Assembly (NCBI GenBank): GCA_025529335.1
Contig: JAMYHX010000093.1
Coordinates: 46,815 to 110,814, forward strand
Length of the DNA: 64,000 bases
Direction: 5' to 3'
DNA from: Rhizopus sp. PT2906
Lineage: Eukaryota > Mucoromycota > Mucoromycetes > Mucorales > Rhizopodaceae
Below are positions 11,579 to 22,800 of the stretch, in pieces (the first letter of the stretch is position 1; each line of letters opens with the position of its first letter). The position numbers were made by a program, and so were the translations under genes. A model generated the notes under the pieces. It did not search any database, had not been told where the DNA came from, and saw only the letters and a program-made list of their open reading frames with translations.

Positions 11579-13897
11579 AACATTTTACCCATCTTTTTCT
11601 CACTTGTATCTCTTATCTCTTAATAAATTTAAAGCTTACCGTCCCATATTTTTTATATTAGCCACTCAAGTAATAATAATATTTCTCTGGTAACTGAGAT
11701 TTAGCTCATTTAAACATGTCTTTAGATGATTAACAATCAAGGAAAAAAAATATTGTCTATGCTTGAACTAGTTCTTATACCACTTGTGATATAATACAGG
11801 TGGGATTACTTTATTGAAAGTATTTATTTACAGGTTAATTACGTTAGAACTGCTTCTATTTTATTTATTAAATATTGTTCCCAAAAGCTAATGCTTTGCA
11901 AAGTAAACCTAAAAGAGAAGAAGAAAAAAAAGTCAGCAGCGATGCCCAAAAGACTTTTAAAAGTTCTGATTGCTGCTGTGACGATATTCTTCAGATCGGC
12001 CATTGACCATCAGAATAAGAGACCAGGTACCCATAAAAATCATCAGACCATCAAATACCAGAGCAGCTTGCAAAGACCCGCAGTAGCAGACGTACCGTTG
12101 GGGTATGCATTAGCTGAGCCTTGTCAATCGTTAAACTAGCTTATGTGCCCCACTGCGCCAGCCAGACAGGAGGAAGCATCATCAAACAATCTGTCACAGC
12201 TGTGATCTCAGATAACTGGTTCCCAACTAACTACTAGCCCCCTGTAAAGATTCCAATCGAATGCCCATAATTCTCCTTTTGGCTGCCTGAAAGCCCCCAG
12301 TTGAGTGATGAAACGAACGACTGTTGTCAGCCCAGGATACGTATTGAGCATCATAGAAAGAGATTACATAGAAATCCTTGAACACACGATCATCGCCTTG
12401 CTGAATAAGTTTTATAAAAAAAAATTAACTTACCTTGACCAAAGAGAACAGCCAAAAAGGGTAAAAGAAAATAAAGAGAAAAGAAAGAGAGAGAAAAAGG
12501 GACGAGAGCAAATTTCTCTCTTTTTATACCTTTTTTCAAAGTTGTGTGAAGTTATTGTTTTCTATCTTATCGATAACCATAATTTGAATAAGGTTTACAC
12601 TCACACTTTTGTTTATTTCTAAAGTGTTTCATGACTTTTAACACAAGCTTGGCCCAACTTTTTACTATTTTTTACTTGATAATTTATATATTCATTCAGA
12701 TTGTCACTTGTATACACTTATGGAATGACTTGCTCCTTCTTTTTTCAGCAGTAAAAAATTAAAGAGCAGCAAATTGACTTCCACGCGATACTACTTTCAT
12801 GCAGTTTTTGTTTATGTCGTGCGTACCTAGGCTCATTTAAGTACGGAAGGACAAATGAAATGCCGTCTCTTTTATTTACGCCTCATCTTGCATCTTTCAA
12901 CAATAATGCTTGCCTTTACACTTACTTTTTTATTTAAAAACGATAAAGTTAGTTACTTGTGCTGTGTGACTCTTACTTTGAATCCCCCACAGTTTGTGTT
13001 ACTTTACCCAATATTACACTGTCTTTTTTTATTTTTCTTTGGTTTTGCTAGTTAAAATCTATAACTTATTTAGAGCAAGGTTACTTTGTTGTAGTGATCA
13101 CACTGCTTATTATAAAGTAACACGGTTCTAAAAGAGAGATTTGCAAAAATTAAAATATGTTATCCCATTTTTGGTAATTTAATATTCACATTCCGATAAG
13201 TTGAGACTAACCCTCTGTAGCCAAATAAGTACAAAAAATTACCTTTTACCATCAAATACTTGATTCAGTAAAGAAAGTGAAGCTTCTTACTTAGATTGAA
13301 GACTGCTTTATCTGAATGGTGCTCAGATATCTTTGCACAAAAAATATCGTATGTAATGGTATATATTCTGTGCCTCAAAGCTTTTATAGTCTAAGCCCGC
13401 TTTATGCAGATCTGTACGTGACAATCAACAGCGAATAGAGAAATGTATATTTTTAACAGGCCAAGATTGGATCCATACCGTTTATTCTCCTGCATTTATG
13501 CAATATCCTCTATTAAATTTGAACTATATGCAAGTGGGTTACTTTGTATGTGTGCATATCTGTTGACTTGCTGCACTTTATCAGATACAAGCGTCAATAT
13601 ACATCTTTATGCATTTCAAGAAAAACCAATAATATTGTTCCTGTAGTGCATATTGTATCTTATGGTGTTTTTAAGAGAAAAAGAGTATTACTGTAGCTCT
13701 ATGAATACTTAAATTACCCACAATCACTACTATTCCTTTTTCGTCAAGAGATGTAAGCGGAATAATGCATCTTCATAACAGAATCCAGTGACTTTCGTAC
13801 AGCTACGAAGCATTCCTTAGCAGCAGACACATCATTGTACTAATAGAAGCATTCACTTTTTTTTTGAATTTTCATTTTATTTAAATAAACTAGATGC
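11579..13897. other. Intergenic 2.3 kb, no supported gene
   Basis: Short frames such as 11891-12139, 12305-12622 and 13443-13646 lack motifs, splice partners or protein-like composition. Purine tracts occur near 12470-12510. I see no tRNA B-box, inverted repeat or transposase motif. Confidence 0.55.
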
Positions 13898-14254
13898 TTA
13901 TTTAGGCAAATCATTCTTCAGACTCTTCCATTTGACACTACGAACGTGGAAAGGAGGCTTGATGTTCTTTCGAGGACCCAAGAAGGTGATATGGTTGCCT
14001 TTGTAGTAGTAATCATCGTACAAGGTTACTTGCAACCATTTTTGAGTTTCATAAGAAGCAACCGTCATATTACCACGCTTGCTACCTGCACCTTCACCAG
14101 GGGCAACGCTGCCATGGATTTCGCCGACTTGATCTTGATAGTATGGTTTGCCATAAAAGATGATATCAAAGTCATCATGGCTCTTTTCACCAGAAGGAGC
14201 AGCATGAACAAGAGCAATCAAGAATAAGGTAAGAACAAGGTAGAGAAACTTCAT
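13898..14254 (-). CDS. Small secreted protein, possible beta/gamma-crystallin-like fold, 118 aa
   Basis: Single exon. MKFLYLVLTLFLIALVHA is a clear signal peptide ending before APSGEK. The mature protein has one sequon (NMT). Two half-motifs resemble a Greek key: WLQVTLYDDYYYKG ... ITFLG and FHVRSVKWKSL, i.e. aromatic-x(5,6)-Gly followed by a late Ser-Val. Beta/gamma-crystallin-like domains often bind calcium; that is inference from pattern only. A TATTTATAC box lies about 55 bases upstream of the ATG, consistent with a strongly expressed gene. An ATG further upstream in the same frame (14305) would mask the signal peptide and is less likely. Confidence 0.75.
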   Translation of the reverse strand: MKFLYLVLTLFLIALVHAAPSGEKSHDDFDIIFYGKPYYQDQVGEIHGSVAPGEGAGSKRGNMTVASYETQKWLQVTLYDDYYYKGNHITFLGPRKNIKPPFHVRSVKWKSLKNDLPK

Positions 14255-14638
14255 ATTTATGTAATGAATAATGAGAGAGACAAGAGAAAGGCCCCTTTCT
14301 CTCACTATTTATACTCAAGCAAGCATTAAAAAAAGTTGTTTCTAAAAATAAGAAGATGCAACCTCAAAACCAAAAATATGCAAATCTCTGTTTTTAACTC
14401 AATGTTGTACACACACACACATTGCTTTAAATCAATGACTAAGAGATGCTGATCTCTCTTTTGCTGCGCCTCTTGATTTGTTTGCTACAATTACTATCCA
14501 TCACTCAAGCTAGATCAAAATCATAAAAAATAGTTCTCTATAGCTTGACTATATACTGATGCCAGTTGCGCTAAGCAATTGGATTAAGCTTCAACTGATG
14601 TCATTTTTTGTCGTTTTCCCCCGGAAAAATAGTTCCGC
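14255..14638. other. Divergent intergenic region
   Basis: Lies between the secreted protein (minus) and the glycosylase (plus). It holds a (CA)5 run near 14411 and the TATA-like element of the secreted protein. No gene is seen. Confidence 0.5.
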
Positions 14639-15413
14639 ATGTTACAGCGAATGTATGAAATTTACTTTTTTTTCTCTCTCTCTCTCTTTTCATTGACTAT
14701 TGCTCACATGATACCAAAGACAACCAGATACTCTCCTTATTTCAGAAAGACAGAAAAAGTAACTGTAACCAAGCAAGAAACGGTAACAGTAAAGGAAGAG
14801 GCAATTGTTGATAAAGGTGTACCGGATCTTTTAGACTATGATTTGAAAGTGTTATTTGTTGGTATCAATCCTGGCATAACAAGCGGCGCCAAAGGTCATC
14901 ATTATGCTAACCGCACAAATCATTTTTGGCCCTGTCTATCAGAAAGTGGTCTTGTCGACAGAAAATTGACGTTTGAGGACGATGTGAATACACCCAAGCT
15001 GTATAGGCTAGGGTTTACCAATCTGACACCTAGAACTACCCGAAGAGCCACAGATCTGTCCTTGGCAGAACAGCGAGAGGGCATACCTATACTAAACAGT
15101 AAAATTAAAAAATTCAGGCCTAGAATTGCATGTTTTGTGGGAAAGGGTATTTACGAGATTTACTCAAACAAGAAATGTGACCAGATGGGGCTTCAAAAGG
15201 ATGTACGCATAAAATGGTTGGATAGAGATGGAGAAACATTGATCTTTGTCATGCCAAGTACAAGTGGACTTGTAACGGCATACAAGAAACCAGATAGAAT
15301 AAGGCAAGTGCTATTAGTATTACTCAGCATACATTAACCAATGTAAAAACAGATTTTTTCAGGAGCTCGCTAAACTTGCTGAGCAGCAGGATAAAATACA
15401 CCCACAAAGTTAG
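14639..15413 (+). CDS. G/T(U)-mismatch thymine-DNA glycosylase (MUG/TDG family)
   Basis: Excises T or U mispaired with G to start base-excision repair. The core motif LFVGINPGITSG (GINPG) and the late VMPSTSGLV motif are the two signatures of the MUG/TDG branch; ANRTNHFWPCL and GFTNLTPRTTR lie between them. Exon 1 ends at 15307 (...RIRQ). An intron 15308-15362 (GTGCTA...TTCAG) leads to ELAKLAEQQDKIHPQS and a stop at 15411-15413. The ATG at 14639 gives an N-terminus containing a TTTACTTTTTTTTCTCTC pyrimidine run; ATG 14708 (MIPKTTRYSPYF) is the more natural start. The stop is 6 bp from the convergent REX3 stop. The GINPG motif has N rather than D, as expected for TDG/MUG. Confidence 0.9.
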
Positions 15414-15419
15414 TTTTTA

Positions 15420-17277
15420 TTATTGCTTTTTTCGTATTATATATTGTTTTAATAAATCAATACAAATACTTGCATCCTCTAAAGAGTCATGTCCATCTGA
15501 ACTATCCTGAATGAATTTCTTGGTGACCGATGAGGCTAAACTACGAAGACTGTTTCTAAAAGGTAACCCAGCTTTATGAGGATAAAGCTAAAAATATATT
15601 CATTAAATCAACAATATGCAAAAATAGAGATTATAAATAGACTTACAATGACAGTATCTACAACCTTGGTGTGAACCAATCGAAGTGCACACATATCATT
15701 TTCCAGACCATGACCAACGATGATTGTGTCCTGGTCAACGTATTCAAACAGCTTTTTCCTTATGCCGTCCAGGTCATACTTGGCTCCTTCTAATGTTTTC
15801 ACACCACTGAACCTTGTGTTCAGGTCAATGACCATATTTGAAGGAAGCACCAACTCATCCAGTAACTTGTTCTTTTGTTCATCAACAACTGTTAACCGAA
15901 TCAACTCTATACCCGCTGTTGTATACCCCATCTCACAATCTAGCGCGACCAGCTTGTGTCTAATCTTGCTGCCGTTGATATCTCGAGCAGGTGCTGACAC
16001 AAAGGGCATCTTTTGATGCAAGACTGTCAAACTTTCTTCCTTATACACATGTGGTCCTCGTGTGCAACCGTTACTATCGATCGCGTCTCCACAGCATCTG
16101 TACACTCGTCTCTTTTCTCCATTTCTTTGCACGGTCGCCATTCGTAACGGGTGATATGTGCATGTCTCCATATCTTCTTTTGTCAGCATGTTCTTTACTG
16201 TGTATTCCTTCTTGCATCTATCACAAGTCGCGATACCTCCTACCGTAGTGATTGCAAACGTCTGCTCGGGCACAGCATTGAATAAATCAGGTAATGGGTA
16301 TCCCAATTCCTTAAGTTGCTCTACGCTCGCTACACACTTGTCTATATTATTCAAAAAGTCATCCATTTCTTTTTCCTTGGCTGCTTGGTCTTTCCATTCG
16401 CCGTCTATGCCTGTATCTTCAACTCCCGTACACGCCGGTCTCTTCTTTAAACGGCCCAAAATGGTCATTGCGAGCTGTTTGTATCCAGCCAGATTGGCCG
16501 TTGTGTTCAATATGTTCTCTTCCTGTCTTGCAGCATGCTCAGTGGCTATCGAAGGTTGTTGAGAAAGAATGGGCGTATAGATACGTTTGAACTCTTGAAA
16601 CAGTCGGTTCGCTATAGCCTGATCATATTCTGTCAATAATTACCTTTCTCCTTTTTTTGTCTTTTTTTCTTACTTGTCGTGCATTGAGGGGTATCTTTGA
16701 TCTGATATTAGGTAAAATCATAGGTGGTCCTGTGCCTGTGGTCTATAGATAATATGTGTTGATATTCAAAAAAAAAAGCTTTAGTTTCTCTTACGGTCTG
16801 AGTAGGTTTCTTTGGTATTTGTGTAGTAGTAGATGCAGATGCAGTTGTCGGTTTACTTATAACAGGTTTTGTTTTATTTACAATAGATGCAGCTGGTGAT
16901 GGGATTTCTATGAGAATAAAAAAAAAAAAAAAAAAAAAGAGATCAATAGTCCTGTACAAGAAAATGCGATGACTACCTTTAGAAGAAGAGCTTGCAGATC
17001 GAGCACTAACCAAAGATGAGGGTGTGGTTACCTTTTGCTTTTTTACAGTTGCCGTTGTATCTGTTACTGATGACGAATTTGTTTCAGGTTTTGGTCGCTT
17101 GATAGTTTGCAATGGACGATCTATACATATTACACGATTAGAAACATACTCGGAGAAATACTTTTTTTTTTTTTTACCTATTCTAGTCCTTTCATGTGAG
17201 AAAACGCATGGATCTCTATTGCAATTTGGAAACAGAGGACAGGGTAGTGATTTAAAGAGACCCAAGGTAGGAAGCAT
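15420..17277 (-). CDS. RNA exonuclease REX3/REXO1 family, six exons, possible frameshift
   Basis: DEDD-type 3'-5' RNA exonuclease; REX3 matures RNase MRP RNA and other small RNAs. Exons as read: 17277-17178, 17120-16977, 16907-16795, 16742-16674, 16629-15647 and 15587-15420. The N-terminal zinc motif is LPCPLFPNCNRDPCVFSH. The middle is low complexity. Then come PNIRSKIPLNARQ, a Cys/His cluster (CDRCKKEYT...CTYHP...CCGDAIDSNGC) and the exonuclease motifs ALDCEMGYT, VGHGLENDM and GHDSLEDA. All catalytic acids are present. The splice between exons 4 and 5 (GTAAGA at 16673, GACAG ending 16630) is one base out of frame, although protein similarity continues across it (ARQ / EYDQAIANRLF). This is either a one-base deletion, a sequencing error or an unusual splice. 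Confidence 0.85.
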
Positions 17278-17366
17278 CTTTGGAAGGAAAAAAAAAGACA
17301 ACAAAAAGGTAAAGTCACAGGGGTAATTCTTTTTACACGTAAAGGTGCAGAGGTATACGTTTATTT

Positions 17367-19215
17367 TTAAAAGTCTCTTAGGATCATGACAACAGTATCC
17401 ATTCTTGACTTGGCTACTTCTAATCTTTCTAAAACCTTGTTCATTTGTTCAATTTCCTTCTTTTCTCCTTCACCCAACAAGTCTGGATTCTCAAGCACAT
17501 CCTTTCGGTTAATTTTTTCAATTAAACGTTGACGAAGCTTCAATTCTTGTCTCTTGCGTTGTTGAATGTTACAGATGACACGATATGAATCAACAAGAAG
17601 TTCTTGGAAGCATTTCTCAAGAGGGACGTACCAAAGATGGAAGCATCGACTAGGAGCACGGTCTGCAGTTCTGGGAACTTCCTGGATCTCGACAAGGCCC
17701 TTTGTATTGAGAAGCATAAGTTTTTCTCTTGTATCCGTGGCTGGAAGCATGGCCAACTTTTGAACCTGTGATTCTTCCAGTTTGCCCTTTTCAATCAATA
17801 TTCTAAAGATGCGACATGTGGCAACACCATAGCGTTCACGAACAATGCCTTCCAGGATGCGTCTCTTCATTGTAGTGCGTAATCTTTCAAAGTTGACGGC
17901 GTACTGGCTCGCGCCACGTTCATCCTTTGACTTGACAAAGCCTGCTGTATCCACTTTGAGCAATGTGATGTATCCACGGACGATCTCCTGTATGCTTGGC
18001 TTCTTGTTGGGTTCTAATGGGTCCTTAGGTAGCACGATGTCTCCTCGGCTGACTACATCTGACTTGGTTAAAATGTTGGCAATATGAACAGGTGTTGCTG
18101 AGGCTAGAGTAGACACACGTTTAGTTTTTTCATGCAATATACAAAAAAGATGTCTTACGAGAATCTTGTTCCTTCAATGACTTCATTCTATCCTTGCCAT
18201 AGTCAAAGAATGCTTTCACAATCTGACCTGCAGTGCGATTGATACGTTCAGTAGCAAAGTCGATGATGGCATCATTTCTGAACAACATATTGAACCTATC
18301 ATAATTAATGCTGAAAAACACTTTTTCGTCAATTTCTGGTTGATCTTCTTCAGTCAATCCGTCGCCATAGTGACTGATGGCAGCACGCTAAAAAGAAAAA
18401 AATTAAACCCTTTTGCTTTTGCGATTCTTTTTAATTACCTTTCTTTGATAATCCATTGGATCGATCACTTTACGCTTCATACCAATGATTTCATCTGTAC
18501 CATACGCGGCTTCAATCTGAGCCTGTGCTGATGCTTTTGCATTGGCAATGTCTTTTGAAGTCATGATGGTATATTTTTCAGATTCCTTTTCAGTGGCTGC
18601 CAACAGACGATCCATAGTGGAACGACTGTGTTCTGGCAAGACGCCTGCTATGTACTGATCTATGACGAGTTGCGAAAATGCTTGTGTGTATTTGTCGATT
18701 TCTATATATAGTTTTAATATCGCATATATATTCAAGTGTGTCTATTGCATACATACGTCCTTTCTTCATATTGTCCTTGACCCATTGAATGACACCTCGC
18801 ATGGTCATTCTACCGTTCAAAAACAAGAGTTTACAAATTATTTCAGCTTCTTTGCCATAACGCTCACTGACATCACGAAGGATAGGACCCATTCGTAAAC
18901 GCATCATGATCCTTTCTGGGTCGATTGTGTAATAGGTTGGTTCTACTTTGCCTTCAGGAGCTTCAGAAAAGTAGACAATGCCGTGTTGGATGAGAATGAT
19001 GAGACATTCCTTGGTTTGTTTGGCAGATAGTCCTGTGAAGCGAACAATATCTGGTAAAGTCAAACGACCTTTCAATAGTAGTTGACGAGATACTTGCTAT
19101 ATATACAAGTTAATAAAAGACATGTATAACTGAATAAAAGATGTATTATTACAGAGACAAAAGGTCCAAAGTCTTCTAATAGTATTTCTTTACATAAACG
19201 TGCTTGAAAGGACAT
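17367..19215 (-). CDS. RNA polymerase III subunit RPC3 (POLR3C/RPC82), 543 aa
   Basis: Subunit of the Pol III-specific RPC3-RPC6-RPC7 subcomplex that helps open promoters at tRNA and 5S genes. Exons 19215-19153, 19096-18757, 18701-18439, 18387-18159 and 18103-17367; 544 codons with the stop, near the human length of 534. The N-terminal winged helix starts at MSFQARLCKEILLEDFGP; VSRQLLLKGRLTLPDIVRF follows across intron 1. Later winged helices include EATERI-type FATERINRTAGQIVKAFF and the segment EGIVRERYGVATCRIFRIL. A C-terminal coiled coil (EIEQMNKVLERLEVAKSRMD) closes the protein. No lesion was found. Confidence 0.94.
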
Positions 19216-19473
19216 GCTATCTATTTACAGTTTTTTTTTTTTTTTTAAAAAAAAAAGTAAAAGATATCGGAGGCTTGGACCTTTTCTCTCTGTTTGTGTT
19301 GCTTTTTTTTTTTTTAATACCAGATGATTTCTCGTTTTCCCTGCAAATGAGGTTGTACGGTTGCCTTGGAAACACGCAACAGAATAATAAATAAAGAAAA
19401 AGAAAAAATTTATTATTACATAAAGAAAAAAGAGTGATAAATAGCAATATACAAAAATGAGAAAGGGTATTAT

Positions 19474-20058
19474 TTAATAATTGATACGAGCAAAACCAGG
19501 CCTTTCAAGTTTAACCTGTGGCATTGGATGTCGTACTTCATCTGATATAACAAGTGTCTTTAACGTTGTCTTGATCTCTTTAATCTGTATACCTCTATAC
19601 ATCAACTCATCTTTTCCATCATCTATCATGACTGCCTTGGGTGATGATGCAGATGAACTACGAGGAGAAGACGGTGAAGAGCAACTATCATCATCTGAGC
19701 TCTGATTCAAGCTTAAACCTGAATCCAGCGTTGGTGTTGTATTATCCTTTTCTTTCTTTTCCTGCTTTTTCCAAGCAAATAATGAAAACCTACTGTTACG
19801 TCTCTTGTCTTGCTTTGAGAAAGGTTGAAGGATAGAAGCAGATCCTGAGGAAAGAGAAGAAGGTTTTCCATTTGATGAAGATAATTGCACTGCAGCAGCA
19901 ATCACAGCCGACATGGATTCAATAGTGATATCAATTGATTTTTCGTCATCTTCTTCTGTATCACTACTATTGTTTACTTGTTCATGTTTTTGTTCTATTA
20001 TTGATGCATTTCCAGAAGAAAGTGATGAATTCGAGTTTGAATTGTTTTTACGAAACAT
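19474..20058 (-). CDS. Low-complexity Ser-rich protein with conserved-looking C-terminus, 194 aa
   Basis: Not recognised. The start at 20058 (MFRKNNSNSNSS) is preferred over the ATG at 20184, because the longer version would overlap the coding end of the upstream phospholipase gene (20151). Residues ~10-150 are rich in Ser, Asn and acidic patches. A basic/aromatic island (KQDKRRNSRFSLFAWKKQ) sits mid-protein. The last ~45 residues (MIDDGKDELMYRGIQIKEI ... VRHPMPQVKLERPGFARI) look structured and are probably the conserved part. No membrane segment. It lies 92 bp downstream of the phospholipase stop, on the same strand. Confidence 0.6.
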   Translation of the reverse strand: MFRKNNSNSNSSLSSGNASIIEQKHEQVNNSSDTEEDDEKSIDITIESMSAVIAAAVQLSSSNGKPSSLSSGSASILQPFSKQDKRRNSRFSLFAWKKQEKKEKDNTTPTLDSGLSLNQSSDDDSCSSPSSPRSSSASSPKAVMIDDGKDELMYRGIQIKEIKTTLKTLVISDEVRHPMPQVKLERPGFARINY

Positions 20059-20150
20059 GAGAAAGAAACAAAGGAAATAAGAAATGTAACTTGTTTGAAC
20101 TATTTGATGGCACCATTCTAATTTGTGTAACATTGTGCAAATGCACTCTT

Positions 20151-20401
20151 TTATTGAACATAAGGACGTGTAGGGCTCGGACAAACAATCTCGAGTGATT
20201 CAAGGTTATAAACCTTGTTCTTTTCTTGTGGATTAGAAAACATGTTCTATTTGATAGCGTGTTAGTAGGAAAAACAAAAAGATGTCATAAAATACTTGCA
20301 TTCCATAAAAGTATAGCCATCACCTGGTTAGCGCACTTATTTGGATGAAAGCTTTATTAAATAAGTTAATTTAAAATGTGAATACTACACATATATTCTT
20401 T

Positions 20402-20441
<40 letters not shown>

Positions 20442-21692
20442 AGTCAACTCCACTGAAATAGGCTTGTTTATATTTACCCACTTCGAATTGGGTGAATCCA
20501 GGTTGATAACTAATACCAAACGTTTGTTTGTCTTTGTCCTTGTATTCTCTTTCTAGTTTTTGTAGTCTTTTGTTATATTCATCAATTAATCTATCAGCCG
20601 CTGAATTACGTATTAGAGAGAGAGAGAGAAAAAGTACTTAATCTAAATTTACCTAGGCGTTGTTTAGTATCTTGCTGTACACAAGAACAAATGACCATAT
20701 GAGCAGGATCCCAAATGAGCTCACAATAAGGATCACCTCGAGTAGCTTCATAGACACCCGATACATTAAATAAACCAACAAGGTTAACAAATGATTTACC
20801 AACATCTTGTCTGATGCGCTCCAAGACTGATCTCAAATTTCTTTCGAATACATCTACGGCTGACAGATCAGGTAAAGTGGTCATTGGTGGTGTGCATAAG
20901 ACACAGACGTTATTAGCGCCAATAAAGATTGTGATTAATTTCCATTCGTCACGGATATCTTTGTATTCCTTTTTCTTTAATACTCGAATCAATCTATCTA
21001 CTTGTTGATCCAAATCCTGACATTTGGCACCTGTTATCTATATGATTACATTAGCATACCATGTATTCCTTTTTTCTTTATATTGATTCTTACTGCATTA
21101 TTAAGGTCTTTGCCTCTTGACAGTGGTAGAGTGATCCCCTCAGGTGAACCTTTGAGTTCATCAGCATAGGTTGATAAAAAATTGGGTAAAGTATATTCTC
21201 CTGGATCACCACCTACAGAGAATGATTTGCCTCTGTATTCTAATATAGTCGAGAATGGAGGCCTTCCTAATATATAAGTGATCAGATGGTGCGTGTGAGA
21301 ACAATAAGAATATGTTACCTGACATCATGCCAAACCCTGCAGTGATACTATCACCAAGAGCGATGACAGATTTGATATCCTATATACAATATTAGTTATA
21401 ATAGAAAGGCTTATTTGTTTTACTTTACATTTGGCCGTAAATGGTATGCATCTCGATGAGTGATGGAGTCCTCCCAAACGAAACGCTCACACTCAAACTT
21501 GGGTATCTTGTGTAGACACTGCTCTGTCTTTGATCGATTGCCAAACGTATTGTGTAGTCTATCCAGGACAGTGACCCATTCATATGTAAAAGGTGTTAAC
21601 CATCCATAATTGATATTTGCGTCGAACGCAACTTGTTGTTCTATTGAAAAGGAAATAAAGAATAGTATTAGTGAAAAAACCAAGCAATTCAT
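20151..21692 (-). CDS. Secreted GDSL (SGNH) phospholipase B1-like enzyme, 396 aa, seven exons
   Basis: Lipid acyl-hydrolase of the PLB1/GDSL family. Exons 21692-21429, 21379-21319, 21266-21094, 21037-20653, 20600-20441, 20351-20300 and 20246-20151; 397 codons with the stop. A signal peptide (MNCLVFSLILFFISFS) leads. The catalytic Ser block is VIALGDSITAGFGMMSGRPP, the Gly block GGDPGEYTLPNF, the Asn block IFIGANNVCVLC, and the catalytic Asp-His block SGVDCFHPN, spliced across intron 5. The end (LLWNNMFSNP...VCPSPTRPYVQ) is typical for PLB. Intron 6 has a GC-AG donor (AAT/GCAAGT) and intron 5 carries a 33-base T-tract on the plus strand. Exon 5 without splicing would end falsely at VDW and lose the catalytic His. 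Confidence 0.92.
20406..20438. repeat. 33-base homopolymer T tract inside the phospholipase intron
   Basis: Uninterrupted T run on the plus strand (A on the transcript), directly after the GT donor of phospholipase intron 5. Confidence 0.9.
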
Positions 21693-21859
21693 GATGAAAA
21701 AAAAAAAAAAAAAAAAAAGAACAAGAGAGAGAGAATGATTTGATACGGGTGACATTTATGCAGAAACACTCTCACAGAGTGACTTTTTTCAATCAAGGAC
21801 GCACAAATACGCACCACAATCATATGTGGTATTTTATGCAGAGACACAATTTATAAAAA

Positions 21860-22585
21860 ATGTCCATGAAAAAACCCAATGACCTGCCATTGCGTAGAGT
21901 GACAAGATCAATGGTTAATAAGAATGCCACAAAGCAAAAGAGTAATCTCAAAGATCTATTAAAGTTGACTAAAGCACAAGAGAGTCTAATGTCAGCATGC
22001 TCAGAAAATGATGTACCTACAGGTAAATGACGATACAATATAAACAAATCAAGCAATAACGCGCTAATGATAATACATAAAGTGGTGGCATTACTAGAGA
22101 AACATAAACCTCATCTAGATCCAGATCGTGTTCGTGACTCTAAATTAAGAACACCTCTTCTCATTGCCAGTGCAAAGGGAAATACAGAGATCGTCAAGGT
22201 GCTCATACAATGGGGCGCAGATGTAAATAATCCAATGGGAGATATTGTAGGCAATAGACCACTTCATTTAGCTGTTGCCTCTAATAATGTTGATACCGTG
22301 CTTGCTCTATTAGAAGCTGGTAAGATGAAACACTGCAAAATTCATTATTGTTAATACTTCATAAAGGAGCACAGACAAAACCAGATGAGTCTAGAGTGAT
22401 CAATTCTGATGATGGACTACCGTCTCTTGTACGAAATCAATTGAGAGCACCATTAGAGCTTGCAACATCTCGATTAAACCTGTTGATGAAACAAGCAAAT
22501 ACAAGGAATAGAACTCAATCATTAAGTCAAGTGACTAAAGTAATGAGTTGATATATGTTTTTATTATGAGCACATTACTAACCAC

Positions 22586-22631
<46 letters not shown>

Positions 22632-22800
22632 GATCATACGCCTGTTAAAACATTATTCTACAGGGAAAGAGAGTGATGAATTGGACGAATTGACCAAGAG
22701 GATATCAAATATTCAGATTCAACAAGAACAAAATGAGGATGAGGAGATTGAGGTTATGCAGAGTTTAAGAGATGTGATTGAAAAGATAAAGATTTCTTAA
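21860..22800 (+). CDS. Ankyrin-repeat protein, ANKRD54-like, 246 aa, four exons
   Basis: Exons 21860-22022, 22083-22319, 22367-22539 and 22633-22800. About three ankyrin repeats are visible (RTPLLIASAKGNTEIVKVLI, GADVN, NRPLHLAVASNNVDTVLALL, RAPLELATSRLNLL). They are followed by a helix (IIRLLKHY) and an acidic tail. The order and the final SRLNLL...IIRLLKHY block resemble ANKRD54, an adaptor that moves partners between nucleus and cytoplasm in vertebrates; a role here is inference. A basic N-terminus (LRRVTRSMVNKNATKQK) could be a nuclear signal. Intron 3 contains an (ATT)n microsatellite. The stop codon overlaps the stop of the convergent DDRGK1 gene. Confidence 0.85.
22588..22631. repeat. 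(TTA)n microsatellite in an intron
   Basis: About 14 TTA units directly before the AG acceptor of ankyrin-gene intron 3. Confidence 0.9.

Noticed and set aside
11891..12139. 82-aa frame
   Set aside because: Lys-run start, no motif, no splice partners; looks like chance.
15308..15362. GC-AG donor (AG/GCAAGT) for the TDG intron
   Set aside because: It puts the last exon out of frame. The GTGCTA donor three bases downstream of the GCAA gives a family-like helix.
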